Part shown: positions 23,301 through 35,524 of the stretch, piece by piece
Layout of the letters: each line of letters starts with the position of its first letter
How positions within the stretch are numbered: position 1 is the first letter of the stretch
Origin: Rhypophila decipiens
Lineage: Eukaryota > Ascomycota > Sordariomycetes > Sordariales > Naviculisporaceae
Direction: 5' to 3'
NCBI GenBank assembly: GCA_033297075.1
Contig: MU858046.1
Span: forward strand, 496,001-560,000
DNA: 64,000 nt
Notes under the pieces: model-generated
Told to the model about the DNA's origin: nothing
The model's database searches: none
The model's input: the letters and a program-made list of their open reading frames with translations, nothing else
Position numbers and translations under genes: made by a program

Positions 23301-24990
23301 TATTCATGACTCACCTTTTCCTCTGCGGCTTGAGAATATGAGAATGATTTGCCTTGGGGACTGAAAGGCGTATGTATACCTGATAAGACTGATCCATTAT
23401 TAGACCGCAAGACTTTACACCATGTAGCACCGATGGATGGATATCCCGTATACATCTCAAGTTGAGAAAACAGGCTTACCACCACTCACTCATAAGCAGA
23501 CAAAACATACCAGAAGTAAATACCTAAGTACATGTCACAACCATTCCACAGCCCCGGATGTTATCCATCGAGGTTTTACACACCGAGCCACAATCTCACT
23601 GACAGATAAGCATCTATTTCCCGCAGGCCATGCACAGATTCATCAACCCCAACAATTACAATCACAAGGACAAACAAACTCATGAAAAATAAAAAGTAAT
23701 CAAAACGAGCGTATTTATTTCTCTTCCTGCTCCTCTCACTAAGTCATTAATCGGCTAGCCATAACGGGTCATGAGATAAAATGATGAGAAATAGAAAAAG
23801 AGAAGAAAGAGAACACATCCATCCCACACGCAGCACCCCAAAATGATGAAAAAAAGAGTGAAATGAAATGCAGAGAGAGGAGTGAAAAAATGAAAACTAA
23901 TCCACCAGCACTTCTTCTTCATCTTTACAGTCTCATTCATCATCTTTTTCTTCTCTCTCTTGTCCATGCTCGATAATTCTTCCTCCACAAAACTGTCCAT
24001 CAACAGTCATCCACGTGTGTAATCCAACCAAGATACAGAAAACACAAACGCACACACACTCTCCATCATCCAACAAGCCATGTCGGCCTCCTCCAGCTCT
24101 TGTGATACTTCAAATCAACATGATAAATGAGTGAGCAATGCTAAACAAGCACCTGTAGCTAAACGCCTGATAAAACAACCAGCTTTCCCATGAACCCCAA
24201 TTACGCCAATAACACCCCGATATGTACGAGAAAAAAGAACAAGATGAGATAGCCCAAGGAAACGACAAACACAACGTCCATACAACTATTTTGCCCCCAA
24301 ATATAGCGGTTTCGGTAAGAGAGATGAGGTGTGCAACTAGGCGGTCTCCGATGCTATTCCATCACAAGGAGAGCGAGCAAAAAGCAAAAAAGAGGAGAAA
24401 AAGAGGCTCACAGACGTTACACAACATGAGTTCCCATCCTCCGCCTCACCTCCACATACTTGGCTGTTGTGCGAGTTGAAGGCGTGGGATGGGAATTCCT
24501 AGCTGTGCACAACTGTGTGTCTTGCCGCCTCCCCACAGGTTAGGTAACAGAGACCAGGTAAGATGACGTTGCACAAGAGTTGCTGCAAGGATCTTAAACC
24601 AACGGGAGGCCATCTTATTTGTTGACTCCTTTTCTCTTTTTTTGCTTTTTCTGTCGTGAGCTCGTCCATGTGATCGGATTTTGAATAATCGAAATATAAC
24701 CCCAGGTCGTGCCTCTACCAACTCCTCATTCGCGCGACTTCAGCCGAGCCTTTGACACTGGACCGAGTTCCGAACCGCTGACCAAATTTCCATTTCAACT
24801 TTCTCGTGTTGTCTGTCCGCTAGTTCGCCGTTTGTGTGACTTGTCACATACCCCAGACCTGGAAGCCGAGGCAAGCCAGAGAAATCAAGGCGGCCATGGT
24901 GTGATGATGACCAACAACACAAGCGAGAACGGCCGTCCGTAAAAGAGCGGTATAGCAGTTTCTCGACGTCGTGGGCGAATGAAAACGACC
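17382..24990. other. 7.6-kb stretch without a convincing gene
   Basis: Every frame is short and lacks domain content. The stretch has several copies of TACTCCGTA (19027-19035, 20832-20840) and TACGGATAC (18999-19007, 20235-20256, 22745-22753). The portion from about 23690 to 24480 is A-rich on the plus strand and may be the long 3' UTR of the Rid1-like gene on the minus strand. It could harbour non-coding transcripts, which cannot be judged from sequence. Confidence 0.5.
20235..20256. repeat. direct repeat of TACGGATAC
   Basis: Two copies of TACGGATAC (20235-20243, 20248-20256), 13 bp apart start to start, in non-coding DNA. Same motif as the inverted repeats at 10101-10127 and 58280-58318. 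Confidence 0.8.
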
Positions 24991-27751
24991 CTAGAGCCAG
25001 GCGTCATCACTGATACGCCCCTGGACAGCAGAATCGCCACCAGGGGAAGCAAGTTTGTCTCCGCCACTCCCAGATCCAATATTGAAATCGAGTCGAGGAA
25101 TGTCGAGCTTGGGTGGAGCGTCGTCCTTCGCCTTGCCATTTACCGGCCTCTTCTTGGCGGGCGACGAGCTTCGGCTCTCTGGAGGTGGGCCATATCTAAC
25201 ATCCTTCACGTCCCACCCATCTTGTGCCGCAGCAGCCACCCAGGTGCGAAGGCCATCGTGGACGGAGCCGTAGAACTTTTCCTTGCACATGCGCATGCTA
25301 CCTCCCATGCATCTTTCGAAGCCCGAGATGCGCAACTCGCTACGCAATTTGTTTCGTTCCTCCGAAGTTGGGCCAGTACATGCTAGGATAGCATTCATCA
25401 AGTCCAGGTGGCTTGCCAGATAATTCGTCGCGTCCCACTCAACACCGCCAACGTAAGGAGCCGCGGCCACAGGGGGTCGCTCCTGGGGAAAGTTCCGCTC
25501 CATGTAGGCAAGCCAGGCGGCAGGGATGCTGGTGGCCTTTGCATTTCCAGCCGTCGATTCGTTTTGACCGGTGGTGGAGGCCGAAGTCGAGCGTTGTCCC
25601 GCTTTCTCTGATTGCAGGGAAACGATGTTGAGATTGTGCAGGAAGATCCAAAAGACCTCTTTAGTGACCGATACCACTTCCTTGCACCAGACCCGATACG
25701 GGCGCTCCCGTCTCATGTCTAGCACAAAGCTCACCGGACGCTCTTCCTCCTTTGGTTCGGGATCTCGTAGGAATCGCAATACCGTTTGGGCCCGTGATAT
25801 GCGTTCCTGTGGCGTGGCACATTCGATGTATGTAAGAAGAACCGAGGTGATGATGTTACGGGTCGTGAACTCGCTCGGCCCCTTCTTTTCAGGATCAAAT
25901 ATCATGTGCAAGAGAGCGGGGAAGAGCGTGGCGTGGATCGAGTGAAGGTACTGAAGTGCTAATGCCGTAGTGCAAAGAGCCTTCAAGCAGAGCAGGTTCT
26001 CATGTAGCAATGCATCTTCATGCTCCTCTCTACATATACGTGTGGTCAGTTTTGGGAACTCCGAGAGATCCAAGCAGGCAGACCGAAGGCCGGCTGGGGG
26101 TCTTCTGCGTGGGGGATGACGAGTCTGGGGACGGAAATGGAAATCCTGGTAGAACTGCTTACCTCCATTCCACATCCATAATGCGGTGCAACAACCCAAC
26201 AATCTCCTTCATGCCGCCAAGGCGAATGAACTCCTCAGTCCATGCAACAGTCTCGTTCCGGAGGAGAAGCCGCAACTTGTGCAGCTTTCCCACCTCAACC
26301 ACCTCGGGCTTCTGGACTTTACGCAAGTAAGAAACGAAGTCGGCCGGTCCCTGTCCTTTAGCTTTCGTTACGCTTCCCCCGGGGCTCGGTGGTGCTCCGC
26401 TGGATGGGGCACAGTCGCTCATGACGCTATCAGTCGACTTTGTTCTAAAATGACGACCCAAGCTGCTATCACCCTTTTTCTTTTTGCTTGGGGAAGACGA
26501 GTTCTTTTCTTTGTTTCTGGAGAGCGTGAGACTAAGGCCCTTGGAGTGCTTCTTCTTTTTCTTGTCGTCTTGGTCAGAAGGCCCTCCCTCCATCGATTTA
26601 TTGCTCTCATTGGATCTCGGGCGTTCCAACTGATGGTGTGTTTCTGCCCAGTCCTGGCGGATAAACTCCATCTTGATGGTGTTATTTAGGTTCCGCATCT
26701 TGTACCGCTGGTTCTCTGGAATATTTCGCCTGTCCAGCATAGCTTCCAGGTGCTTATCGATGTCCTTGGGGTCAATCACAGGCTCTCTTGCGACAGACTG
26801 AACCGACGTTGAGGATTTGGTCCTGCCTCCCAGGCCGAAAGCGTTCTTAATGCTTGGCCGTGATGGTACAGGCTTACCCCAGGTCTGGCTCTTCTTGCGA
26901 CCTCTCTCGTCCATATCGTTGCTTGCCGACCGCTCATCCCGGGATGCGAACGATGACTGTGATGTAAACTTCTGGCTAAAACCGTACTGCTGAAACGACT
27001 TGGGGCGCGGCTTTCGGCTGTCAGCGGTAGAGTTGTCGAGGGGCCGTTCGCTAGCTGCGAACGACTTTCTGGGCGCCTCTTCGCCATAGCTAGTAGGCGA
27101 TGTGCAAGCAGAGCCTTGGCCCAAGTATGATTGCTGGCTAGCAAACTGTGCGTAGATCGGCGGAGGGGCTCCGTGATCACGAGCGACGGAGCTTGGCGGT
27201 GTCCTGTTCTCCTTGTCCTTTTCCTTCGAGCGACGAGACGCGTCATCGGTGATCAGTTCCTTGAGGTTCTTGATTGACTTGGGTCGCTTAAGCAAGCCCG
27301 CTAGGTTGGTGCTCGATTTGACCTTTTTCGGCTTCTCGGGTGGATTCTCCTTTGGCTTCATTGACTTGGACGAGTCCTTGACACCCAGGGATCTAAGTGA
27401 TATTGTTGCGAACGAGCTCTTGTGCGGTGATGAGGTGCGCTCCGGCGATCTTTCGGGCGACCTGTTAACGGCTCGAGAAGATTGGTCCTGACCGTTTGGT
27501 CGCAGTTCACCCAGGGGCTCCTGGTAGTCCGATCCAAAGTAACCCATATTGGAGCCGCCTGCCGAGAGATGGCAGAGGGTAGTCGGAGTGGATGGGACTG
27601 ATTTGGAGGAACTTATGCCGGAACCATCGTAGTTGTTGGTGATTTGCACCATGAGATTTCGCAAGACGGAAGATTTGGTGCGCTGATGGGGTGGACGAAC
27701 TGGAGGAGGTGGTGGTGCCGCCACCCCGTTGAGGTCCGCCACGGCGGGCAT
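24991..27751 (-). CDS. rid1: Rho-type GTPase-binding protein, Rid1-like (formin GBD without FH2)
   Basis: Two exons on the minus strand (27751-26163, 26029-24991) give 875 aa. The intron (GTAAGC...TGTAG) joins HRIMDVEW to REEHEDALL. I take the ATG at 27751 (MPAVADLNG) because upstream in-frame residues look like leader. Residues 1-320 are low-complexity: a poly-proline patch at 13-17, Ser-Pro repeats (RSPERSPER at 97-105), and basic stretches that could bind membranes or SH3 domains. From about 327 (DPKDIDKHLEAMLDRRNIPE) to about 800 the protein matches the GTPase-binding/armadillo region of diaphanous formins, interrupted by a Lys/Ser-rich insert at 390-440. No FH1 or FH2 follows and the protein ends in a disordered tail. 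It is thus more likely the Rid1 type than the SepA/Bni1 formin. Family assignment rests on the GBD. The Rid1 name is from memory of Aspergillus annotations. Confidence 0.8.
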
Positions 27752-28552
27752 GGCTTGTCGGATGTTTGAGACAAACAAACAATCGACTGGTGTGACTGGC
27801 GATTGGTATGCGGGTCGACCGAGGTTGTCCGGGGGAGATAAGAATTGATTAATTGGATAGAGAAAACGAAATATGCCAATGCCCAATGCTGATGATGCTG
27901 AGATGCTCCTAATAAAACCTGTGTGCTATGCCATTATCGTTCGTTGTCGGTGTCGAAGAAAAGCGATGGCTTCCCCTGATCGAGCTCCGCTTGAAAATGA
28001 AAATAAAAAAAATGAGCAAGCGGCTTCGCAAATCGAATGGATGACGAAGGTCGAAACAGAAAAAGTTGCAAGAGCTCAAATGGCATGTTCAGGTGTGATG
28101 TTTGCCAGCAGGTGCAACCCCAATGACCCAATAGAAATCTTGTTTACAAGGGGGTCCGTTACCCCAGCAATGGCTCCGTTGCCACTTCCTTGTAGCCGTT
28201 ATCGCGAGAGCTACCCCACAATCGCCCCACTATCATCCAAAAGCAGTTCGTCCATACCGTTACGTTCGCGGGGCTTTCGGCCCAGGAAATCGGGACAATT
28301 AAACCGCCCATCTGACTAGTAGCTCCTCGGCGACCCAGCGAGCGATCGAGTTCATCGGGAGATGTGATAAGAGCTTCTGGTTAAATTTGGGATCGAAGCG
28401 AATGATCGCACCCGTCGCCCGTCTTTGTCTATTATATCGAAGTAAACAAAACAGAAAAAAAAACCGAATTTCGCACAGAAACACCACCAGCTCAAAAGCC
28501 CTCTAGATCGCACCGGTATATGTCTATATATCGCGAAAACCTGCACCAAAAA
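27752..28552. other. intergenic between APD1 and the Rid1-like gene
   Basis: Promoter and leader of the Rid1-like gene and 3' flank of APD1. No gene seen. The short duplication of the APD1 3' end lies at its right edge. Confidence 0.5.
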
Positions 28553-28579
28553 TCACCAGCTCAAGAGCCCTCTAGAGCG
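28485..28579. repeat. 26-bp direct repeat duplicating the 3' end of APD1
   Basis: The sequence CACCAGCTCAARAGCCCTCT plus six more bases occurs at 28485-28510 and again at 28554-28579, with two mismatches. The second copy encodes the last codons of APD1 (RSRGLLSW and part of the stop). The first lies 69 bp further downstream and has lost the stop codon. Confidence 0.8.
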
Positions 28580-29700
28580 ATCGAACCCACCTCTCAACTG
28601 GCTCTGCGGCTTGATGACCTTGCCCTGCAAGACCGTAAACTTGACGATGCCCTCGCAGTCCTCCGGCTTCACTCTCGCTAACCAGATACACTGTCCCGCG
28701 CCGACATCATCACTGCTGGCAGTCTCAGCCGCCGCCTCGTCCGCCTTCCTGGGAAGCAAAACCTCACCCTCCGCCAACTTCCCGCGCTCCACTTTATCCA
28801 GCCCGAACGGATCCGGCCTGCGATAAATCATCATGTTCGCGCTGTATTTATGTCCTCCCACGTGGCTAATAAAGTAGATGCCCACCCCGCCCGGCCTTTC
28901 GTCGTCGAGATCACGATACAAGCCCAAGGGCTGCAGATGGCGCTGGAGTTCTTTCCTCAGCAGGGGCGCACTCTGCCCGCACCGCGCGTCGCGCGTCTTT
29001 TGGCTGCAAAGGAGGATCAGCGCGCGGTGCGGACACGGCCGGGTGGTGAGTTCTATGAGCGCCGCGGGCGTGGCTTCGGGCAAGGGAGCCGGGAGGGACT
29101 TGGGCAGGCTGACCGGCTCGAGCGGGGATTTGTTCGTCGGCGCTTTGTTGACGAACTCGCTGATTAGGGTGGGTACAGTCGCGGGCGTCACGTTTTCGAT
29201 GATGGTAAACGCCGGGAGGAGTAATACCGTTGTCGGTTCGGCGTAGTCTGACGTCTGGTGCGGAGTAGGGATGTTGGACGCCGACAGCATAAGTTTCTGG
29301 CACACAAGAGCGGTCAGCTTTTTCCGATTTTTCTCTACTTTGGCCACCAACCAAGTACATAAAGGGAACATACCCCGTTGTTAGGCCCTTTCGCGCCCCC
29401 AATGGCCTGCATCACACTCCCTTTCTCATCCGCGACATCGCGAACCCAGTCTGTCTTGCCCGTCGCGACCAGCACATGAGTAGACCACCCCTTGACGAAC
29501 CCGTAGAGCTCATCTTCCTCGTCGATTTTGAAATTCTTGGGGTAGTGCACCACGCAGCTGTCACAATCGCGGTCGCAGTCGTCACCGTCCACGTCCTTGT
29601 CCACTGTGGGAAATAGCTCCGTTATACTCGCCTTGGTGCCCGAGTCGCCGATGGCGAGCGATTTGGCGCTGTTGATCAGCGATTTGAGTCCCGAAGTCAT
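28553..29700 (-). CDS. APD1: Apd1-type thioredoxin-like [2Fe-2S] ferredoxin (sucrase/ferredoxin-like family)
   Basis: Two exons on the minus strand (29700-29374, 29296-28553) give 356 aa. The intron (GTATGT...GCCAG) joins GAKGPNNG to KLMLSASN. The N-terminal half has LFPTVDKDVDGDDCDRDCD and a conserved block ending KTDWVRDVADEKGSVM. The C-terminal half carries the cluster motif: C206 and C215 (LLCSQKTRDARCG), then H254-x3-H258 (SHVGGHKYSANMM), the Cys2His2 arrangement of Apd1-like ferredoxins. The end, LRGGFDRSRGLLSW, is typical of the family. Yeast Apd1 is needed for tolerance of hydroxyurea and other redox stresses; its electron partners are uncertain. The start is ambiguous: an in-frame ATG at 29874 would add 58 polar residues, and I prefer 29700 (MTSGLKSLIN) because the extra residues look non-conserved. 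Confidence 0.88.
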
Positions 29701-30996
29701 GGTTTTTTTTAGTAGAGACTTTCCCTTTCTGTTCTCAGTGTCTTTGCTGTTGGAATAAAAAGAAGTCTTATGACTATCCGTGTTTTGGGTTGTCAGGGGC
29801 GTAGGTTCAACCTCCGTGGACCCTCCCGACCCGGCTGATGATGGCGGGGCCATATTAATTCTATCCCCAGCCATTGCCCGACAGTGTGAGTTTTTGCCCC
29901 CGGCACACCCACACCACACGGCCGCTCCAGACAGGGGACCCTGTTGCCCGCTCAGTGACTGTGCTTTTGTCGGGGGTTTTGTGACAGCCTGACAGGAAAC
30001 GCTCGGATGGAGCACTATGGAATGATGCAATCACTTGTGCTCTTGTTAGCTTTGCGGGCAAAAAAGTGTGGGGAGCGCGGGGTCCCAAGCCCTTTTTCTC
30101 CCGTCTTTTTCGGCCGAAAATGTTTATCAGATGACGGTTCGGTATGTATGTACGGAGTCCGGCTCAACCGCCGAATCTGATAAGAAATTCGGGAGGCTGA
30201 GTAATCAAAAAGAAATTGAAAAGGAGGAGAGGATTTCGACAACAAGGTGAGTAGGGAATCAATACATTCATGTTCGTTTAAGCCCCCTATTAAATACCCT
30301 AGGGAAAATACATGTATCGTAGCCTTTTGTCGTCGGGTTTACCACATGTTCTGGTCCGAGTATCGCCGTCGTCCTGCCTCATCCCCAGCTGCACACATTG
30401 TCCTCATTGATCTGAATCTGGTCAAGATGGGATGGAGATGTTCCATCTGATAAGCAGCGGTCGGAAAACCATCCAATCCCAACCGCGCATGCAGTTCTTC
30501 CTCAAACTGTAGGATCTTAAAGGGACGCCCGGGAAGGAGGTATTACGCGGCACCGAACACGGGCAATGGCGGTCAAGACCGATCACGGGTCACGACATCG
30601 TATCTCCGAGCCTTGATGTTCACAAGCTTGCATCATCTGCAGGTTTTGCACAACAGCGAGACCGAACCTCAAGGACAGTCACACACGTAATATGAATTCC
30701 AAACTCGTCATCACATCAGTCTCCCCTTCTTACAATAATAACAAAACAACTCAGATAGTCGTAACTGGATATATAAAGAGATTCAGGTGTAAAATGGAGG
30801 GAAACATATTCATAAAATGCCATTCAGATACAAGAATGAAAACCTGACCAATACTACCTATCCAATACCGTGCCTAAGCAAGTATCCGTACCAATCCCCC
30901 TTTTCTCTCATAGCCACCACACACGCCGTAAAGGAAAAAAAACAAGAGACCTAGCTATAAGGAAAACACCCACGGAGAGAGTGGTGAAAGAGGGAA
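29701..30996. other. intergenic: APD1 promoter and 3' flank of the acyltransferase
   Basis: No gene seen. A GTATCCGTA copy lies at 30882-30890 and a TACGGAGT near 30153. The A-rich stretch 30710-30990 is the likely 3' UTR of the acyltransferase gene. Confidence 0.5.
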
Positions 30997-33508
30997 TCAA
31001 ATATCCTTGTCGCTGACGGTACTGTTAGTACCCTCCTCGTCGCTATCCCCATTCATAAACATTTTCCTTCCCTTGTTGCCACTAGCCATGGTCCCGCCCC
31101 TAGCATAGACCTGACTCTTCCGCCTCCTGATCTCCCCGCGCTCCCTCATAGCCTCCCTGATCTTCTTGCTAGCCTCATCGAAACCGGCCTTGCTATCCAA
31201 ACTCGTGAACCCGCTGATTGGGAAACTCGCCATGCCAAAGCCACCCCCGGAACTGCTGCTCCGACTGCGATTTCTCGACGGCGGCCTAGTAGCAAACATT
31301 TGCACTTGGCCAATGTCGCTAAAAGACTCGTTCTTCGGGATTGCACGGCTGGACTGCGTTGTATCCTTCCTACGGTGGCCATGAACATTCGTGGGACTTG
31401 CCGGAGACGACAGCCCGCTCCTATCGGGTTTGGTGACACTGAAGTTCAGCTGGGTGGGCGACACAGGCTGTCCAGAGTCGCTCCTTGTCGCATGGTGATC
31501 TGCCACGATCCTGGTGTGCTCAAAATCGGGAAACATCTCGGGGCCAAGGGTATTGATAACTTCAGTAACCTGAGCGCTCAATTCGGCCCTCCGTTCTCTA
31601 AGTTGGTGAATATTGTAGCTCGAGGTCGGGTTGATGCACAATATCAGCGGCCGCAGCGACTTGAAGATATCCATACCAACCTCACCGAAGCGCAGCGCAG
31701 CAAACGTAATGGTCGGGAAGAAGACCCAGCCCGCGGCAAACACCATCCAGATGGGAACCCAATCGGGGACGTGACCCCACAGCCGGTCCTGGTAAACCTT
31801 GTAGGAAAGCAAAGTAGAGTAGAAGCCGTAGAGAACCGGCGCGACAGCTAGAGAGATCAGTAGTTTCCAGGTAGCCATGACGTCTTTTCCTTGGATTTTG
31901 ACGGTAGAGCCAGCGAGCGCAGTTTTGGCCTTCTGAATGCTGATGACCTTGGCGGCGATAAAGACAGGAGCAAAGAGAACCAAGCCCGGCAGGACGCCCA
32001 CCGAGAGCAGCAGTAGTTTACCCAGTCTGTACAAAAAGATCAAGACGACAATGGGCCACGACATCTTGGCATATTGCACTTGGTGATCCCGCAAATTCAG
32101 GTACCGGAGCTGCTTGTTATACTCTTTCACGGACTTCTGGAGTTTGACGATGCGCTCGTCGTGTTTGTACTTTTCGTAACCCAGGCACAAACGGCGGTTT
32201 AGCTCCACCACTATGGGCAGCGGTAGCTTTTTGCCCGTCGGATTGTAAAGTCGGCGGGCGGCCTGGATAGTCATGAGCGTGTCGTAATCGGGAGCCGAGA
32301 CTGTGACTGCGTTCAGAGCAGAATGAACCATGTCCAGAACCCCGCCAATAGCGTCTCGCCTCTGGTTGTTTTTGTACATTTCGACAAACTTTGCAGGTAC
32401 TTCCAAAGGAGGGCCGAATTCGATGACGGCCCTAGATCGGAACTTGTGGGCATGGAAATAATTCATGCCCACGGGGACGATCTTGAGACCACAGTCAGGG
32501 GCTTCAACAAGCGTTCCAAGAGCCATAATAGCGACACCTGCCTTCAGCGGCAGAAGCTCTGTGCGATCATGGCTACCACCCTCGGGGAAAATGCCAATGC
32601 AGCCGCCGTTCCTAAGGCGGTCAAACACCGCTTGATACACCTTGGACTGATCGATATGGGGCGCAAGCTTGTATTTTGATCCTTCGAAGCCTTCCTTGCA
32701 TCCCTTGACGTCCTTGTTTTTGAAGTGTCCGTCCTCGTCAATATCATCACGTCCCGTCAGCTGCGAGAGGGGCAGCCAGCCTTTGAAAGCGCGTTTTATG
32801 CGTATTTCCTCCGGCCCGATGATCTGGGCGATGTCGACGTTTGAACCAGCCTGGCCTTTGATCGAGGGCAGGAAGATCATACCGCCCACTTCGGCCTCCT
32901 TCTCGAAGTTGGTCCCGATGCCACGAATCAGGGTCGGGTCGTCGATCGGATCGGGAAGGTAGATTGTGCCCTTGGCCGGTTTCGCTGAGTCCTGCGCCCG
33001 CCCGACTGGGACGGAACCGTTCTGGCGCGAGATCCATCCGATGAAGCCGTGGACGGACTTCTGGGCGATGAGGAGAGATACACGGCGCTTAGCCTCGCTT
33101 CGAAGAACTCGCTGTAGAATCAAGGCATCGACGAACTAGAGATTGCGCACCCAGCGTCAGTAACGAATTCGACTAGAAGAGAGCCAGGGAAAGCGCCCCA
33201 CTATTACACAACAGAATGTCGACAAGCGTATACAAGCAAAGATATCATACCTGATTCGCATGTGGCGCCGCCACGAATAGAATAGGACCAGTGCGGGGCA
33301 CTCTCCAGGCGCCGCGAGGGTGGACTTCGCGGAAGAACAAGTCGACGAGGATGGAGAGCGACCACAGAAATATATCGTATTTGAAATTGCTCATAGGAAT
33401 TATCTCCTTGATCTTTTCCGGCTTTGATACCTGTCGCTGCTCCGGGGCATTCTGGGTTTGGGCCTCCGTATCGGCGGCCCTCGCCATGACGTCGTCCCGG
33501 GACGCCAT
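30997..33508 (-). CDS. SCT1: glycerol-3-phosphate / dihydroxyacetone-phosphate acyltransferase, Sct1/Gpt2 type
   Basis: This is the ER/lipid-droplet enzyme that acylates glycerol-3-phosphate at sn-1, the first step of phospholipid and triacylglycerol synthesis. Two exons on the minus strand (33508-33251, 33135-30997) give 798 aa. The intron (GTATGA...CTCTAG) falls inside acyltransferase motif I, joining VAAPHANQ to FVDALI. Motif II-like GSVPVGR lies near 126, and motif III IFPEGGSHDR near 267-276 is followed by ELLPLKAGVAIMAL. Hydrophobic segments at about 445-485, 508-535 and 547-570 are membrane anchors. Residues from about 590 are Ser/Arg-rich and disordered (SRNRSRSSSSGG), likely the phosphorylated regulatory tail known for Sct1/Gpt2. 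SCT1 and GPT2 cannot be separated here because filamentous fungi often have one or two co-orthologues. Confidence 0.93.
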
Positions 33509-35524
33509 TGTGTTTTGGTCAAGAAAATAAAGATGGGCAAAAGAGATGTTGAAAAAGAAAGAGGCGCACGATCGGGGTCAAGCGAAGGTTGAAGCAATTG
33601 TCGAATCTTGAGCTCTGTCGCAAAATGTCCTCTAGCTTTCCCCCTCCAGCTCCCTGGCCCCAATCACTTGGGACTGCCCTGGCAAGTCTGAATGATGGAT
33701 GGAGTTCGGGCGGGCGGGAACAAAAAAGGCGAAGTGGAGTGCCTCCCCATAAATGGGCGGGTATCGCCTCGGCAAGAGTTCAATCCCTATCGATAACTTT
33801 ATGTCCTGACAGCTTTCGGCGCTGAAGCGAATGGCTGTCGACTTGACTGGTTCGACGTAGATGAGTTGTTGTCGTTGAAGCGATAACTCGAAGATGAAGG
33901 ATCCTATCTCAGGAGCTTGTCGGAGGTTCGAGAAGGAGCGGGCAAGGGACGGAGAGTGTCCAATCCTTGCTTTGCCGTGGGGCGTGATCCTCTTATCAAC
34001 GGGAGAGCTCCAAACGCCAAGAAGGGGACCGAACAACCTGGAAGGGAGGAAGGCAATCAATCGTACCGGATCATACCGAAAAGAAGAGGTAGGAATTCGG
34101 ATACTGCAGCGGGTAGAGAGGAAGTTGAAAGTAACTGCGGCTGGTGATTTTTATCCAAATTTAATATTGTTTTGGCTTCGCTGCCTTCATTGACACTGAA
34201 CACGGTTTGGAATGTGATGAAAGCTCACGTCGTACGGGACGGGGGAGGAGGAGGTCAAGGGTCCAGGAATCAAGTTTATGCCAATGTGAAGGCGAGAGTG
34301 TATAAAATAGGTAGGAATGCAACCCCTGTAAGATACCTGGGCTAGCACTGCTAGGTAGCTATGAAAGATGGAGATAGGGTCAAGAAGGGGCAGGTGAAGG
34401 GGAGAAAGGAGATGAAGCCGAGGTGCCAGATTGGAAGCTCGTGGTAAGAGGAAATAATTTTTTTTCCATCCTTCGCTCTACAACGGCAAGAAATTTGGAA
34501 AACTTTGGGAGGCTCCATGGGAACGGTGTGACGGTGTGCAGCCAGTCAGATCTACGCCCGTCCAGGAAAAGCTCTCAAGCCGGGCGAGGCCGACGATGTC
34601 ATGGACTCTGAACCCCACTGAGGGGCTCACTACCCCCCGATCTTCTCTCTGACCCCTGGGGTCCAATGGGTCCTCCAAAGCTGTCTGGGCCACGACAAAC
34701 CCGCCACGGGGGCCCAACTGGGAAAAGCTCACCAGAAGCAACGGACAACCTAGCTCGATTCAGTCAATCCTTCGGGAGGTACTCCAACAGATCTTTTTTC
34801 CTGGCGGGACAGCCGATACAACCCTCGTGAAAGACAACTTGCTGCGTGTAATTAGGTAAGAAGCCGAGGACAAAATGAAATTATTCTGTCAACTGCTTTA
34901 CCAGGCAGCTGCCAGGTAATATCCCGGGTGTGTAGACGGCAATTCTCGTAAAAACGGCCCCTAGGGAATGAAGAGGAAAGAAAACGATAACGTATTAGCC
35001 TCATGGTCTACCATCGGGTCAATTCCAGAGTGGCAGATACAAGCCACCTGCTTACCTCTTTCTCTCAAACAGCCGCCGTAATCCACAAACAATCCTACCT
35101 GCTGTTTCAAGCCTCACAAGAGCAGTCTTTAATCTGTAACATGCCAACTTGTTAGAAACGCAAAGACGAAATCAAGATACATGTGGTTTCCTTGTCTTGG
35201 CAGGCATTGGCACGTTTGTTATGGATGGAGGAGCTGGGTTGCGGGAAGTTCCCAACAGGGTCAGACTCGTCGTGAAGTTTCACGATCCCTCAATGAATCA
35301 TTACAGCCATCAATGAACAGGGGCTTGAGGATCGCAGTCTCACTTCACAGATGAGAAATACTGTCGTAGTGGTTCCAGGCCTCCTCAGGTGGTTCATTAC
35401 GCTACTAGTAGCTATGCTCACATGTCTGATCTACGGATATACTATCCTAAACCAATACCATGATTGAGGAGTATTCAGTGAAAATCATAACTTCGCTGTT
35501 GACCACTATCACAGATTCGTGACA
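33509..35524. other. intergenic: acyltransferase promoter
   Basis: There are frames of 90-140 codons on both strands near 33632-34193, overlapping each other, but none with domain content. The region is best read as the long leader and promoter of the acyltransferase and the 3' flank of the RING gene. Confidence 0.5.

Noticed and set aside
33632..34193. Overlapping 99- to 142-codon frames on both strands
   Set aside because: They fall in the acyltransferase leader and promoter, and neither shows domain sequence.
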